The translations under genes and the position numbers were made by a program. Source: Mycobacterium triplex (GTDB taxonomy: Bacteria > Actinomycetota > Actinomycetes > Mycobacteriales > Mycobacteriaceae). Taken from it: a DNA stretch of 64,000 nucleotides. The stretch's first letter is position 1. Each line of letters begins with the position of its first letter. The stretch lies in the NCBI RefSeq assembly GCF_000689255.1, contig NZ_HG964446.1:2472057-2536056 (forward strand), written 5' to 3'. The notes under the pieces were generated by a model, which saw only the letters and a program-made list of their open reading frames with translations, searched no databases and was not told the origin of the DNA. This document shows, piece by piece, positions 34,835-43,652 of the stretch.

Positions 34835-37216
34835 GTGAACGGGAAGAGAGGTCAAGTGCGCAGGCTCGCGGGTCGGGCGCTGATCAGCGTGGCGACCACA
34901 GCGTTGGCCGTCGTGCTGTTGGCACCTACCGTGTCGGCGTCTCCGATCGGTGACGCCGAGGCCGCGATCATGGCCGAGTGGAGCAAGGCCGGCGGCGACA
35001 CGTCACCGCTGGGACCCCGCAAGGGCGATGTCTACCCGGTCGCAGACGGCTTCGCGTGCGACTTCGACGGCGGCAAGATGTACTTCACGACGGCCACCGG
35101 AGCGAAGTTCATCTACGGGCCGATCCTGGAAAAGTACGACATGCTGGGCGGCGCGGCCGGCAGCGACCTGGGCTTTCCGACGATCAACGAGGTGCCCGGT
35201 CTGGCCGGGCCCGACACCCGGGTCGCCACCTTCTCGGCCAGCGACAAGCCGGTGATCTACTGGACGCCCGATCGCGGCGCGTTCGTCGTGCGCGGCGCCC
35301 TGAATGCCGCCTGGGACAAGCTCGGCAGTTCCGGCGGTGTGCTCGGAGCCCCGGTCTCCGACGAGACCTACGACGGCGAGGTGTCCTCGCAGAAATTCAG
35401 CAACGGCCAGATCTCCTGGAACCGCAAAACCAAGGAGTTCACCACCGAGCCAGGGAATTTAGCCGAACAGCTCAAGGGTCTGCAGGTAGCGATCGATCCG
35501 ACCGCGGCCATCAACATGGCCTGGCGCGCGGCCGGCGGCGTCAACGGCCCGCTGGGTGCCAAGCAGGGCGGCCAGAATCCGATCGGTGGCGACGGCATCG
35601 TCCAGAACTTCGCCGGCGGCAAGGTGTACTTCAGCCCCGCGACCGGCGCGGCCGCCGTCGAGAGCGACATCCTGGCGAAGTACGAGGCGGTGGGTGGCCC
35701 GGTCAGCAGCGACCTCGGGTTCCCGACCGCCAACGAGTCCGACGGCGGCGTCAGCCCCAACAGCCGGATCGTCACCTTCTCGGCGGCCGACAAGCCGGTG
35801 ATCTTCTGGACTTCCGACCACGGCGCTTTCGTCGTGCGCGGCGCCATGAAGGCCGCTTGGGACAAGCTGCGCGGCCCCACCGGAAAACTGGGCGCACCCG
35901 TCGCCGATCAGAGCGTCGACGGCGACGTGATCTCGCAGAAGTTCACCGGCGGCAAGATTTCGTGGAACCGCGCCAAGAACACTTTCTCCACCGACCCGGC
36001 CAACCTGGCTCCGCTGTTGTCCGGCTTGCAGGTGCAGGGGCAGAACCAGCCGAGCGGTTCGGCGACGCCGCCGCACGCCAAGAAGTGGTTCACCTGGAGC
36101 TGGTGGTACCTGTTCGCCCTGGTTCCGCTGCTGGTTCTGGTGCTGCTGGCGGTGTTCGTGGCGCTGCGCTGGCGCCGGCATCGCGCCCGGCGCGACAGCG
36201 CACCCTATGACCTGGAGCGCGACGTCGACGTCGGTGGCTATGACGACTCGGGCGAGCCGCGGTGGGGACCCGACTACGCCTCCGATTACCCTCAGGCCTC
36301 CACCGAGCACTTCTCGTTCGGCGACGCGCACGCACCGGAACACCACGACACCCCTGACGCACCGCTGGCCAGGTGGCCGCACTCGCCGGAAACGGCCGAC
36401 CTGGACGAAAACGGCGGGTACGACGAGCCAGCGGCGCCGGTCACCGAAGAGGAATGGGATCAGCTGGAGGTCGACGACCGGGATCCCGACTCCGTCGACA
36501 CCGATTCCATCCCCGTGGTGTCGGCAGCGGAGCTGTCCGAGGCCGGCTATGGCGGCGAGCTTCCGGAAGCCGGCTACCCCGAGAGCCCCGATGTGCCGGA
36601 GGCCGCGTACCCGGATGTCGTTGCGGTAGACGACTACACCGACGCGGGCGAAGGCGCCTACCCCGACGCGGCGGCCGCCGAGGCCGGCTATCCGGAAGTC
36701 GCCGACGAGAGTGGCGCCTATGCGCAGGCGGGCTACCCGGGCGCCGAGGATGAGGCCTATGCCGGTGCCGCCTATCCCGCCGAAGAGCCGGAGGCCGCGT
36801 ATCCCGATGTCGCCGTGCCGCACACGCCGCCGGATCTCGCCGGCGCGGGCGGTGCAACCTCCGGTGCCGCTGCCGCAGGTGGCGCCGCGGCGGGTGGGGC
36901 CGCATCCAGCCTGGCGGCCGCGCTGAGCGCCGCGTCCGGTACCGGGCCACGAGCCGGACGGCACGCGGCGGCGGACGACGAGGTGGACTATGCGCCGGCA
37001 CCGGGCATCGGGGCGCTGGGCCCGGCCGGACGCCCGACGATCCACCTGCCGCTGGAAGACCCCTACCAGATACCCGACGGCTATCCGATCAAGGCCAGCG
37101 CCCGCTTCGGCTTGTACTACACGCCGGACAGCGACCTCTACCACGACACCCTGGCCGAGATCTGGCTGTCCAGCGAGGAAGCCGCACTGGTCAACGGCTT
37201 CGTGAAAGCCGACTAA
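34835..37216 (+). CDS. LGFP-repeat cell-wall-binding membrane protein with acidic Tyr-Pro repeat tail
   Basis: The protein has about 793 residues (Rv2721c type, about 699 in M. tuberculosis). A signal peptide (about 10-36, ending VSASP) leads to an outside region with LGFP repeats (SDLGFPT, GAPVSD, DHGAFVVRGA units; about 37-400) that should bind the cell wall. One membrane helix follows (about 425-447, LFALVPLLVLVLLAVFVAL) with a basic stop, then a long acidic tail with about ten degenerate AGYPE/AAYPD units (about 565-670). A conserved C-terminal YPIKASARFGLYYTPDSDLY segment resembles the actinobacterial 'sunset' domain. GTG 34835 follows GGGAGG. The role is unknown, possibly envelope organisation. 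Confidence 0.85.
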   Translation: MNGKRGQVRRLAGRALISVATTALAVVLLAPTVSASPIGDAEAAIMAEWSKAGGDTSPLGPRKGDVYPVADGFACDFDGGKMYFTTATGAKFIYGPILEKYDMLGGAAGSDLGFPTINEVPGLAGPDTRVATFSASDKPVIYWTPDRGAFVVRGALNAAWDKLGSSGGVLGAPVSDETYDGEVSSQKFSNGQISWNRKTKEFTTEPGNLAEQLKGLQVAIDPTAAINMAWRAAGGVNGPLGAKQGGQNPIGGDGIVQNFAGGKVYFSPATGAAAVESDILAKYEAVGGPVSSDLGFPTANESDGGVSPNSRIVTFSAADKPVIFWTSDHGAFVVRGAMKAAWDKLRGPTGKLGAPVADQSVDGDVISQKFTGGKISWNRAKNTFSTDPANLAPLLSGLQVQGQNQPSGSATPPHAKKWFTWSWWYLFALVPLLVLVLLAVFVALRWRRHRARRDSAPYDLERDVDVGGYDDSGEPRWGPDYASDYPQASTEHFSFGDAHAPEHHDTPDAPLARWPHSPETADLDENGGYDEPAAPVTEEEWDQLEVDDRDPDSVDTDSIPVVSAAELSEAGYGGELPEAGYPESPDVPEAAYPDVVAVDDYTDAGEGAYPDAAAAEAGYPEVADESGAYAQAGYPGAEDEAYAGAAYPAEEPEAAYPDVAVPHTPPDLAGAGGATSGAAAAGGAAAGGAASSLAAALSAASGTGPRAGRHAAADDEVDYAPAPGIGALGPAGRPTIHLPLEDPYQIPDGYPIKASARFGLYYTPDSDLYHDTLAEIWLSSEEAALVNGFVKAD

Positions 37217-37232
37217 CCGGGGCTTCCGGCGG

Positions 37233-37934
37233 TTACACCTTGCGGATCACCGTCACGACCTTGCCGAGCACGGTCGCGTCATTGCCGGGGATCGGATCGA
37301 ACGCCGGGTTGTGCGGCATCAGCCACACCTGACCACCCGCGCGCTTGAACGTCTTGACGGTGGCCTCACCGTCGAGCATGGCGGCGACGATGTCGCCGTT
37401 GTCGGCGACGTTCTGCTGTCGCACCACCACCCAGTCGCCGTCGCAGATCGCAGCCTCGACCATTGAGTCGCCGACCACCCTGAGCAGAAACAGCGTGCCC
37501 TCGCCGACCAGCTCGCGGGGGAGCGGGAAGACGTCCTCGACGGCTTCCTCGGCCAGGATCGGTCCACCGGCCGCGATGCGCCCGAGCACGGGGACGAACG
37601 TGGGTTCCGGCAGGGCGTCGGACCCGGCGACCTCGGTCGCCGGCGCGGCCGCTCCCGTGTCGTCGGCGCCGCGGACGTCGACGGCCCGGGGACGGTTCGG
37701 GTCGCGGCGCAGGTATCCCTTGCGTTCGAGGGTGCGCAGTTGGTGGGCCACCGACGATGTCGACGTCAGGCCGACGGCGTCGCCGATCTCCCTGATGCTC
37801 GGCGGATAGCCACGGGTGGTCACCGACTCCCGGATGACATTCAAGATGGTGCGTTGCCGCTGCGTAAGCGATGAATCCACGGAATGCAGCCGGGTGTCGG
37901 AGCCGGTTGCCGAAGTGTCGTTGCTGTCGCTCAT
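37233..37934 (-). CDS. lexA: SOS repressor LexA
   Basis: LexA (233 residues) has an N-terminal winged helix ([15 protein letters not shown]...[19 protein letters not shown]) and a C-terminal S24 self-cleavage domain. The scissile Ala-Gly lies in [10 protein letters not shown], the catalytic Ser in GDSMVEAAI, and the Lys in ATVKTFKR. The start ATG 37934 is fixed by a -10 element 7 bases upstream; the in-frame extension to 38198 would run through the regulatory region. An autoregulatory LexA box sits at 37967-37982. It is divergent from chiZ. Confidence 0.97.
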   Translation of the reverse strand: MSDSNDTSATGSDTRLHSVDSSLTQRQRTILNVIRESVTTRGYPPSIREIGDAVGLTSTSSVAHQLRTLERKGYLRRDPNRPRAVDVRGADDTGAAAPATEVAGSDALPEPTFVPVLGRIAAGGPILAEEAVEDVFPLPRELVGEGTLFLLRVVGDSMVEAAICDGDWVVVRQQNVADNGDIVAAMLDGEATVKTFKRAGGQVWLMPHNPAFDPIPGNDATVLGKVVTVIRKV

Positions 37935-37941
37935 GGCACTG

Positions 37942-37947
37942 AATGTA
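37942..37947 (-). promoter_or_regulatory. -10 hexamer of a leaderless lexA promoter
   Basis: On the minus strand TACATT plus 7 bases reaches ATG 37934. The LexA box 20 bases further upstream covers the -35 position, a classical autorepression layout. Confidence 0.6.
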
Positions 37948-37966
37948 GCCGCCTTGCACCCGAGAA

Positions 37967-37982
37967 TCAAACATGTGTTCGA
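37967..37982 (-). promoter_or_regulatory. LexA (SOS) box of lexA
   Basis: On the minus strand this reads TCGAACACATGTTTGA, one base away from the palindromic mycobacterial SOS consensus. I recall the same 16-mer at M. tuberculosis lexA. Confidence 0.85.
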
Positions 37983-38106
37983 CTGGCGTGTCGCGGCCTC
38001 GGTGTTTCGCGGCGAGTGATCCGCGGCACTCCGCGAATAACAATGGTGTAACTCTGGCAAAGATCGGGTATTTGAGGCGCATGGCACGGACGGCGACCGG
38101 GAGAAG

Positions 38107-38129
38107 TTGTCGGTGGCGTGGTCTAGCGT
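38107..38129 (+). promoter_or_regulatory. RecA-NDp type (PafBC-class) promoter upstream of chiZ
   Basis: TTGTCGGTG, 8 bases, TAGCGT repeats the layout seen at recA (22150-22172). It gives chiZ a LexA-independent DNA-damage promoter about 100 bases before its ATG. Confidence 0.7.
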
Positions 38130-38167
38130 TTTGCTCGTGCGACACGCTTCGCTCAAATGTTCGGATT

Positions 38168-38204
38168 TCGAACACACGAGCGATAGTGTCGAACACACGA
38201 GCGA
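38168..38204 (+). promoter_or_regulatory. Twin degenerate LexA-like half-palindromes before chiZ
   Basis: The 16-mer TCGAACACACGAGCGA occurs at 38168-38183 and again, identical, at 38189-38204, a 21-base (two helical turn) period. Each has a perfect TCGAAC half and a degraded second half (GAGCGA for GTTCGA), so cooperative LexA binding is plausible. Confidence 0.55.
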
Positions 38205-38230
38205 GCATTTAGAGACCGGAGGAACGCACC

Positions 38231-38740
38231 ATGACGCTCATGCACACAGTCTCACCGCGGACCAGTAATGTGCGGCGCCCGAGCGATGGGCTGGTCGTAC
38301 GGCCTCGCTACGACATCGCACGGTCGCGCTATGGCCAGGAACGCGTGGTGCGCTCGCGCCGGCCCGTGCCGGCCCGGCCGGCCGGAGCGCCGATGCGATA
38401 CCGCGGTACCGGCGTCTCGATGTCGGACGCGCCGCATGGCCGCCGCCCGGTCAGGCTCGGCACGACGGTGGGCCTGGCCCTGATGGCCGGGATGATCACG
38501 CTGTGGCTGGGCCTGGTCGCGAACCTCGGTCAGATCGCCAACGGCGCCGCCGCCGCCGCTCCGGTGCCGGACCGGCTGTCCGTCGTGCGCGTCGAGCCGG
38601 GCGAGTCCCTTCAGGACGTGGCGCACCGGGTGGCGCCGGAAGCGCCGGCCCGCCAGGTCGCCGACCGTATCCGCGAACTCAACAACCTGCGCTCCCCGGC
38701 GCTGGCCGGCGGCCAGACCCTGATCGCGCCGGTCGGCTGA
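38231..38740 (+). CDS. chiZ: SOS-induced LysM cell-wall hydrolase/division inhibitor ChiZ
   Basis: The 169-residue protein (Rv2719c type) has an Arg-rich cytoplasmic N terminus (1-75), one membrane helix (about 78-100, [20 protein letters not shown]) and a C-terminal LysM domain (about 115-167) outside. The M. tuberculosis homologue is DNA-damage induced, delays division with FtsI/FtsQ partners and has peptidoglycan hydrolase activity. The ATG follows CCGGAGGAACG. Divergence from lexA and the damage-responsive sites upstream support its being the SOS checkpoint protein. Confidence 0.9.
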   Translation: MTLMHTVSPRTSNVRRPSDGLVVRPRYDIARSRYGQERVVRSRRPVPARPAGAPMRYRGTGVSMSDAPHGRRPVRLGTTVGLALMAGMITLWLGLVANLGQIANGAAAAAPVPDRLSVVRVEPGESLQDVAHRVAPEAPARQVADRIRELNNLRSPALAGGQTLIAPVG

Positions 38741-38898
38741 CCGCACCACCGAGTAGGGCGAAAACCGCTCTACGCCAAGGCTCCTCGGTTCTCCCGTCGG
38801 AGGCAGACCACGTGCTGCGGCTGCATTGGCCCGGCGGGGGAGCGCACGGGTACGCTCGGAGTGTTCTTCCGAGATGCCGGCACAGCGAAGGAGCGGTC

Positions 38899-39363
38899 AT
38901 GCATTGCCCGTTCTGCCGCCATCCCGATTCCCGGGTGATCGACTCGCGGGAAACCGATGAAGGCCAAGCCATTCGGCGCCGCCGATCCTGCCCGGAGTGT
39001 GGGCGCCGGTTCACCACGGTAGAGACCGCGGTCCTGGCCGTCGTCAAGCGCAGCGGTGTCACCGAACCGTTCAGCCGCGAAAAGGTCATCAAGGGCGTTC
39101 GCCGCGCCTGCCAGGGCCGTCAGGTCGACGAGGATGCGTTGAATCTGCTGGCCCAGCAGGTGGAAGACACCGTGCGTGCCGCCGGTTCGCCGGAGGTTCC
39201 CAGTCACGAAGTCGGCCTGGCGATCCTCGGCCCGCTGCGCGACCTGGACGAGGTGGCTTACCTGCGCTTCGCCTCGGTGTACCGGTCCTTCTCGTCGGCC
39301 GACGATTTCGAACGCGAGATCGCGGCGCTGCGCAAGCACCGCAAAGTATCGTCACCGAGCTGA
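38899..39363 (+). CDS. nrdR: Ribonucleotide reductase repressor NrdR
   Basis: NrdR (154 residues) senses ATP/dATP through its ATP-cone and represses nrd operons. The N-terminal zinc ribbon is [19 protein letters not shown]...[10 protein letters not shown] (Cys3, Cys6, Cys31, Cys34). The ATP-cone is [22 protein letters not shown] onward. The ATG follows AAGGAGCGG. A TACGCT -10-like hexamer lies upstream near 38851. It is cotranscribed with the nitrobindin-like gene that begins 5 bases after its stop. Confidence 0.97.
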   Translation: MHCPFCRHPDSRVIDSRETDEGQAIRRRRSCPECGRRFTTVETAVLAVVKRSGVTEPFSREKVIKGVRRACQGRQVDEDALNLLAQQVEDTVRAAGSPEVPSHEVGLAILGPLRDLDEVAYLRFASVYRSFSSADDFEREIAALRKHRKVSSPS

Positions 39364-39368
39364 CTTCG

Positions 39369-39854
39369 ATGGCCCCGGACCTGCATCCCGATCTCGAGGC
39401 ACTCGCCCCGCTGCTCGGCACCTGGGCCGGCCGGGGTTCGGGCGAATACCCGACGATCCAGCCCTTCGAATATCTCGAAGAAGTGGTGTTTTCCCATGTC
39501 GGCAAACCGTTTCTGGCCTACGCGCAAAAGACCAAGGGTGCGGCCGACGGCAAACCGCTGCACGCCGAGACCGGCTACCTTCGGGTGCCCGAGCCCGGTC
39601 ACGTCGAGTTGGTGCTGGCACATCCCAGCGGCATCACCGAAATCGAGGTCGGCACCTTTTCCGTGACCGGCGGCCTCATCGAAATGGAGCTGGCCACCAC
39701 GTCGGTCGGATTGACACCGACCGCCAAAGAGGTTTCCGCCCTTGGCCGTTCGTTCCGCGTCGACGGCGGCCAGCTTTCCTACTCGGTGCGGATGGGTGCG
39801 GTCGGGCAGCCCCTGCAGCATCATCTCGCCGCGGTGCTGCGGCGCAAGCCCTGA
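39369..39854 (+). CDS. Nitrobindin-like heme-binding beta-barrel protein
   Basis: The 161-residue protein (Rv2717c type, FABP-like/THAP4 family) has LLGTWAGRGSGEYPTIQPFEYLEEV near the N terminus. The C-terminal HHLAAVLRRKP contains the His that binds heme in nitrobindins. Members bind ferric heme, react with NO and isomerise peroxynitrite. ATG 39369 aligns with the family start. It follows nrdR by 5 bases and converges with the PhzF-like gene. Confidence 0.9.
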   Translation: MAPDLHPDLEALAPLLGTWAGRGSGEYPTIQPFEYLEEVVFSHVGKPFLAYAQKTKGAADGKPLHAETGYLRVPEPGHVELVLAHPSGITEIEVGTFSVTGGLIEMELATTSVGLTPTAKEVSALGRSFRVDGGQLSYSVRMGAVGQPLQHHLAAVLRRKP

Positions 39855-39856
39855 TC

Positions 39857-40543
39857 TCAATCTGGTTGCGTCACACCGTCGTTGACGACCCGGCCGGCGA
39901 CGCGGACCCAGCCGTCGGGACTCCAGACGGTTTCCAGCCTCGATCCCCTGCCCTGGGTGATGCTCAGGTCGCGACGCAGCTGGCCGGCGATCCGCAGCGC
40001 GGCGGAGCCGGTCGCTTCGTCCTCGGGCACACCGAGATTCGCGACGAACGTCCGGGAGCGCAACGAGCCGGCGGACCGGTCGATCCAGGCCCACAGGTAG
40101 TGCGCGCTGTCGTCGGGAAACTCGCCGGGGTCGGCCGCGAGAAGCGGTTCGACGGAGTCGAATTCGTGCATGACGTACTCGGGACCCCATTCCGGGCGGG
40201 CGCGGACGCCGACCAGGTCGCCGTCGTAGTGCACCTGCACCGCGCCGGCCGGTACTTGCAGGGTGTTGATCGGCGTGCCGTTGGCGCGCAACCACCACGC
40301 CGCCCCGACCGTCGGGTGACCGGCGAACGGAATCTCGACGCGTGGGGTGTAGATGGTGGCATGGGCCGTGGTTGCGCCGGTGGCCGGAAGATCGATGAAT
40401 ACCGTTTCGCTGTAACCCAATTGGGTGGCCAGCTGCTGGCGATCGGCGGGAGCGACCCGGCTGGCGTCGACGACGCCCAACCGATTGCCGAAGTTGCCGT
40501 CTCGGTCGGTGAAGACACGCAACACCGTCACATCGATGCCCAT
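39857..40543 (-). CDS. PhzF-family isomerase/epimerase-like protein
   Basis: This 228-residue protein has the two-lobed PhzF fold. The N terminus is [21 protein letters not shown] (the 'GN..G' loop with the nearby catalytic acid in related enzymes). [11 protein letters not shown] and a C-terminal [13 protein letters not shown] segment follow. PhzF relatives isomerise or epimerise small ring metabolites; the substrate here (Rv2716 type) is unknown. A leaderless promoter sits just before ATG 40543. It is convergent with the nitrobindin-like gene. Confidence 0.88.
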   Translation of the reverse strand: MGIDVTVLRVFTDRDGNFGNRLGVVDASRVAPADRQQLATQLGYSETVFIDLPATGATTAHATIYTPRVEIPFAGHPTVGAAWWLRANGTPINTLQVPAGAVQVHYDGDLVGVRARPEWGPEYVMHEFDSVEPLLAADPGEFPDDSAHYLWAWIDRSAGSLRSRTFVANLGVPEDEATGSAALRIAGQLRRDLSITQGRGSRLETVWSPDGWVRVAGRVVNDGVTQPD

Positions 40544-40549
40544 GGCCCG

Positions 40550-40555
40550 ACTGTA
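40550..40555 (-). promoter_or_regulatory. -10 hexamer of a leaderless promoter for the PhzF-like gene
   Basis: On the minus strand TACAGT plus CGGGCC reaches ATG 40543 (6-base spacer). Confidence 0.5.
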
Positions 40556-40577
40556 CGGGCCGGGTCAAACCAATTTT

Positions 40578-41609
40578 CTAAGTGGCGCTGCGCTCGTCGG
40601 ATCCCATCGCGTTGAGCACCGCGACGCGGGTGTCGGCCGGGCCGGTGACGGTGCGTTCGCCGCTGCCGGTGCGCAGCAGCCCGCGAAGCGCGGCCTGGTC
40701 GTATTCGGCGGGGGCGGTGGTGTCGATGAAGCGCTGGACGACATCGATGAAGCGGGCGGGGTCTTCGTGGAACGGAAAGTGGCCGGAGCCGGCGAAGATC
40801 TCCAGCCGGGAGCCGGGCATTGCGGCGTGCGCCATCCAGGCATGGCGGACGGGAACCACCACATCCTTGGTGCCCCAGACGATCTGCACCGGGATGGCCT
40901 CGGTCAAATAACATCGATCCAGGAAGGTGACGATCTGCCCGCGCCAGTCCACCACGGCCCGCAGCGTCCGGCTGAACGCCGACGAGGCCGTCGGCTCCGG
41001 CAAGTCGTCCAGGATGCGCAACACGTTCGGCAGATCCCGGCCCAATCCGGTCGACCCGATCGCCAGGCCGGCGAGCCGTCCCGCCAGCTGGACCGCCGGC
41101 AGCACCAGGGGCAGCCGCAGCAGCGCCAGCGCCTCCGACCCGATCGGCAGCGAGGCCAACCGGAAGGCGATGTTGACGTCCTTGGTGACGCCGCCGGCGG
41201 CCACCAGGATGAGCCGCTCGACCAGATGCGGGAACTGATACGCGAATTGCATTGCCACCCCGCCGCCGAGGGAGTGGCCGATGATCGTCACACGCTCGAT
41301 ATCGAGCACCGACAGCAGGTCGCGCATTCCGTTGGCGTAGCCCGCCACCGAGTAGTCCGCGCGCGGTTTGTCGGACTGCCCGTGTCCCAGTAGATCGGGC
41401 GCGATCACCGTGAACCGCTGAGCGAGCTTGGCCTGCACGGTATTCCACGTCGTGGAGTTGTCGCCGATGCCGTGAATCAACAGAATCGCCGGCCCGGAGC
41501 CCGCGATTCGGAACGCTCGCTTGTACCCGTGGATGGTGCGGAACTCGAGCCTGGGGGTGGTCACTTCGCGCACCGGCCGAAGGTTGCTCTTGCGCTTGCG
41601 CTCAGTCAC
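40578..41609 (-). CDS. Alpha/beta hydrolase (Rv2715 type)
   Basis: The 343-residue alpha/beta hydrolase has the oxyanion HGIGDNSTTW (after strand 3) and nucleophile elbow GHSLGGG. The acid lies around VVPVRH and the catalytic His in SGHFPFHEDP. FRIAGSGPAILLIHG is typical of C-C bond hydrolase or esterase relatives. The substrate is unknown. It lies downstream of the PAC2 gene in the same direction with 35 bases between, so the two may be cotranscribed. Confidence 0.92.
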   Translation of the reverse strand: MTERKRKSNLRPVREVTTPRLEFRTIHGYKRAFRIAGSGPAILLIHGIGDNSTTWNTVQAKLAQRFTVIAPDLLGHGQSDKPRADYSVAGYANGMRDLLSVLDIERVTIIGHSLGGGVAMQFAYQFPHLVERLILVAAGGVTKDVNIAFRLASLPIGSEALALLRLPLVLPAVQLAGRLAGLAIGSTGLGRDLPNVLRILDDLPEPTASSAFSRTLRAVVDWRGQIVTFLDRCYLTEAIPVQIVWGTKDVVVPVRHAWMAHAAMPGSRLEIFAGSGHFPFHEDPARFIDVVQRFIDTTAPAEYDQAALRGLLRTGSGERTVTGPADTRVAVLNAMGSDERSAT

Positions 41610-41644
41610 CTCGGCACCCCTGTCGTCGCGCCCCTTTCGGACGG

Positions 41645-42619
41645 TTAAGCCGGGTCGTCGTCGTCGCGCTTCTTCTCCGCCTGCTGGGCTAGGAATCGCT
41701 CGAACTCGGCACCGAGCTCGTCGCCGCTAGGCAGGTCCTCGTCGCGCGTTAGTAACGACCTGTTCTCCTGAGCGTCGATGAAGGCATCGTACTGGCGCTC
41801 GAGTGCGGCCACCACTTGAGCGACCTCGGCGCTGGCCTCGACCTGCTCGTCGATCTTGGCGCGGATCTCGGCCGCGGCCTCGGTCAGCGCCGACAGCGGT
41901 AGGTCCAGCGAGCCGGTCTTGGCGACCTGCTCGAGCAGCGCCTGGGCGGCGGCGGGGTAGTCGGTCTGGGTCAGGTAGTGCGGGACGTGGACGGTGAAAC
42001 CGACCACCTCGTGCCCGTGCTGAGCCATCCGGTATTCGAGCAGGTTGGACGCGCTACCGGGAACCTGGATCTCCGAGATCCAGGGCTGGAAATCGGTGAT
42101 CAACTCGCGGTTGTTGGAATGCGCGGTCAGCGTGATGGGCCGGGTGTGCGGAACCGCCATTGGGACGGTGCCCAGGCCGATGATCTGCCGCACCCCCAGC
42201 CGCTCGGCCAGCAGGCGCACCGCGTTGATGAAGCGCTCCCACTTCAGATCCGGTTCCATCCCGGCCAGCAACAGAAACGGGGTGCCGACGCTGTCGCGCA
42301 GCGCGTACAGGCTCAGCTCCGGGTCGTCGTAGTTGGTGAAGTGATCGGTCTTGAAGGTCATCAACGGTCGGCGCGAGCGGTAGTCCAGCAGCTCGTCGAT
42401 CGCGAACGACGCGACCAGCTCGGTGTCCAGGGCGGCCTTGAGGTGTGCAGCGGCCAGCCGTATCGCGTGCCCGGCGTCCGAGAAGCCTTCCAAGGCGTGC
42501 ACCAGCACCGGGCCGCGGCCGTCCGAGGTGACCAACTGTGGCGCCGGGAACTCCAGCTCGTACATGCCGGGTTGCCCTGGCTGGTAGTAGAGATCGTCGT
42601 CGCGTTGCTCGTCAGACAT
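41645..42619 (-). CDS. PAC2-family protein
   Basis: This 324-residue protein (Rv2714 type) of the PAC2 (proteasome assembly chaperone) family has PVLVHALEGFSDAGHAIRLAAAHLK near the N terminus, IIGLGTVPMAVPHTRPI in the middle and an acidic C-terminal helix ending EKKRDDDDPA. A crystal structure of a homologue exists, but the function is unknown; a link to proteasome or protein-complex assembly is only inferred. ATG 42619 follows GAGGAGGCG; the in-frame upstream extension lacks conservation. Confidence 0.88.
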   Translation of the reverse strand: MSDEQRDDDLYYQPGQPGMYELEFPAPQLVTSDGRGPVLVHALEGFSDAGHAIRLAAAHLKAALDTELVASFAIDELLDYRSRRPLMTFKTDHFTNYDDPELSLYALRDSVGTPFLLLAGMEPDLKWERFINAVRLLAERLGVRQIIGLGTVPMAVPHTRPITLTAHSNNRELITDFQPWISEIQVPGSASNLLEYRMAQHGHEVVGFTVHVPHYLTQTDYPAAAQALLEQVAKTGSLDLPLSALTEAAAEIRAKIDEQVEASAEVAQVVAALERQYDAFIDAQENRSLLTRDEDLPSGDELGAEFERFLAQQAEKKRDDDDPA

Positions 42620-42826
42620 CGGGTTCGCCTCCTCTCGGGGATCCTCCAGGGTGCCCCAACCAGTGTCCCCCGAATCAATAGGCACCCGTACATGAAACGG
42701 GATGACGCGTGAACGTAATCCGGGTGGAACATTTCCGGCGGCACCGGATCTGCCGGCAAATCTACCGCCGCGGTGTGCGGCGTCGAATTCCGCTTCCACC
42801 CCCGTGGTCGGGCATGATGGAAATCG

Positions 42827-43648
42827 ATGCGCGTCCGGATGTTACTGCTGTGCCCACTGGTCGGCCTGGCGACGTTACTGGCGTCGTGCGGGCGCCCGGT
42901 GCTGCACGTATCGCTGCCCACCAGCACCCAGGCGCCGAAGACGAGCATGTCCGTCCAGCGCCTCAGCCAGCCCGAGCCGGGTGCGGTTGCGGGCCCGGTG
43001 GATCCGGACCGGCGGGTGGGAGCGATCTTCCTAGACGGCAGCACCCAGCACGTGTGCACCGGCTCGGTGCTGCATTCGGAGGCCGGCAACCTGGTGCTGA
43101 CCGCCGCACACTGCCTGGCCGGAGCTGCCCGGATCACATTCGTGCCCGGCTTGTCCGGCGACGGCGTGCCGCCGGATCTGTGGACGGCCGACAACGTCTA
43201 CCTGGATCCCCGCTGGGTTTCGAGCAAAGATCCGCACGCCGACTACGCGATCGCGCGGGTCAACAGCGACCAGGGCGGATCGGTGGAGTCGCGCGCCGGT
43301 TTGGCGCTGACCCTGGGAACGGCCCCGCCGCCCAGCAGTCACGTCACCGTCGTGGGCTATCCGTCCGGCGTGGGCGGCTCGCCGATCGGCTGTCAGGGCA
43401 GCACCGCGGTCACCGACGGTGGATTCCCGTCACTGGTGTGCCAAGGGCTGGTCGGCGGCACCAGCGGCGCGCCGTGGGTCAGCGGAACCAGCGTCGTCGG
43501 GCTGATCGGTGGACTCGAACGCGGCGGTTGCGCCGAGAACGTGTCCTACTCCGCGCCGTTCGACGACCACATCGCCGCACTACTGGCCCGCGCCGAAGCC
43601 GGCGGACCGGGCGATCCGATACCGGTCGACCTGGACGACACCTGCTAG
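42827..43648 (+). CDS. Secreted trypsin-like serine protease, putative lipoprotein
   Basis: The 273-residue protein has a signal peptide and lipobox LLAS-C (Cys21), so it is likely anchored to the outer face of the membrane. The S1 triad is visible: His in LTAAHCLAG, Asp in DPHADYAIARV, Ser in GLVGGTSGAPW. There is a likely disulfide near the active site (HVCTGSVL with AAHC). I recall no such gene between Rv2714 and sthA in M. tuberculosis, so it is an accessory gene here. Start ATG 42827. It converges on sthA. The substrate is unknown. Confidence 0.88.
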   Translation: MRVRMLLLCPLVGLATLLASCGRPVLHVSLPTSTQAPKTSMSVQRLSQPEPGAVAGPVDPDRRVGAIFLDGSTQHVCTGSVLHSEAGNLVLTAAHCLAGAARITFVPGLSGDGVPPDLWTADNVYLDPRWVSSKDPHADYAIARVNSDQGGSVESRAGLALTLGTAPPPSSHVTVVGYPSGVGGSPIGCQGSTAVTDGGFPSLVCQGLVGGTSGAPWVSGTSVVGLIGGLERGGCAENVSYSAPFDDHIAALLARAEAGGPGDPIPVDLDDTC

Positions 43649-43652
43649 CCGG

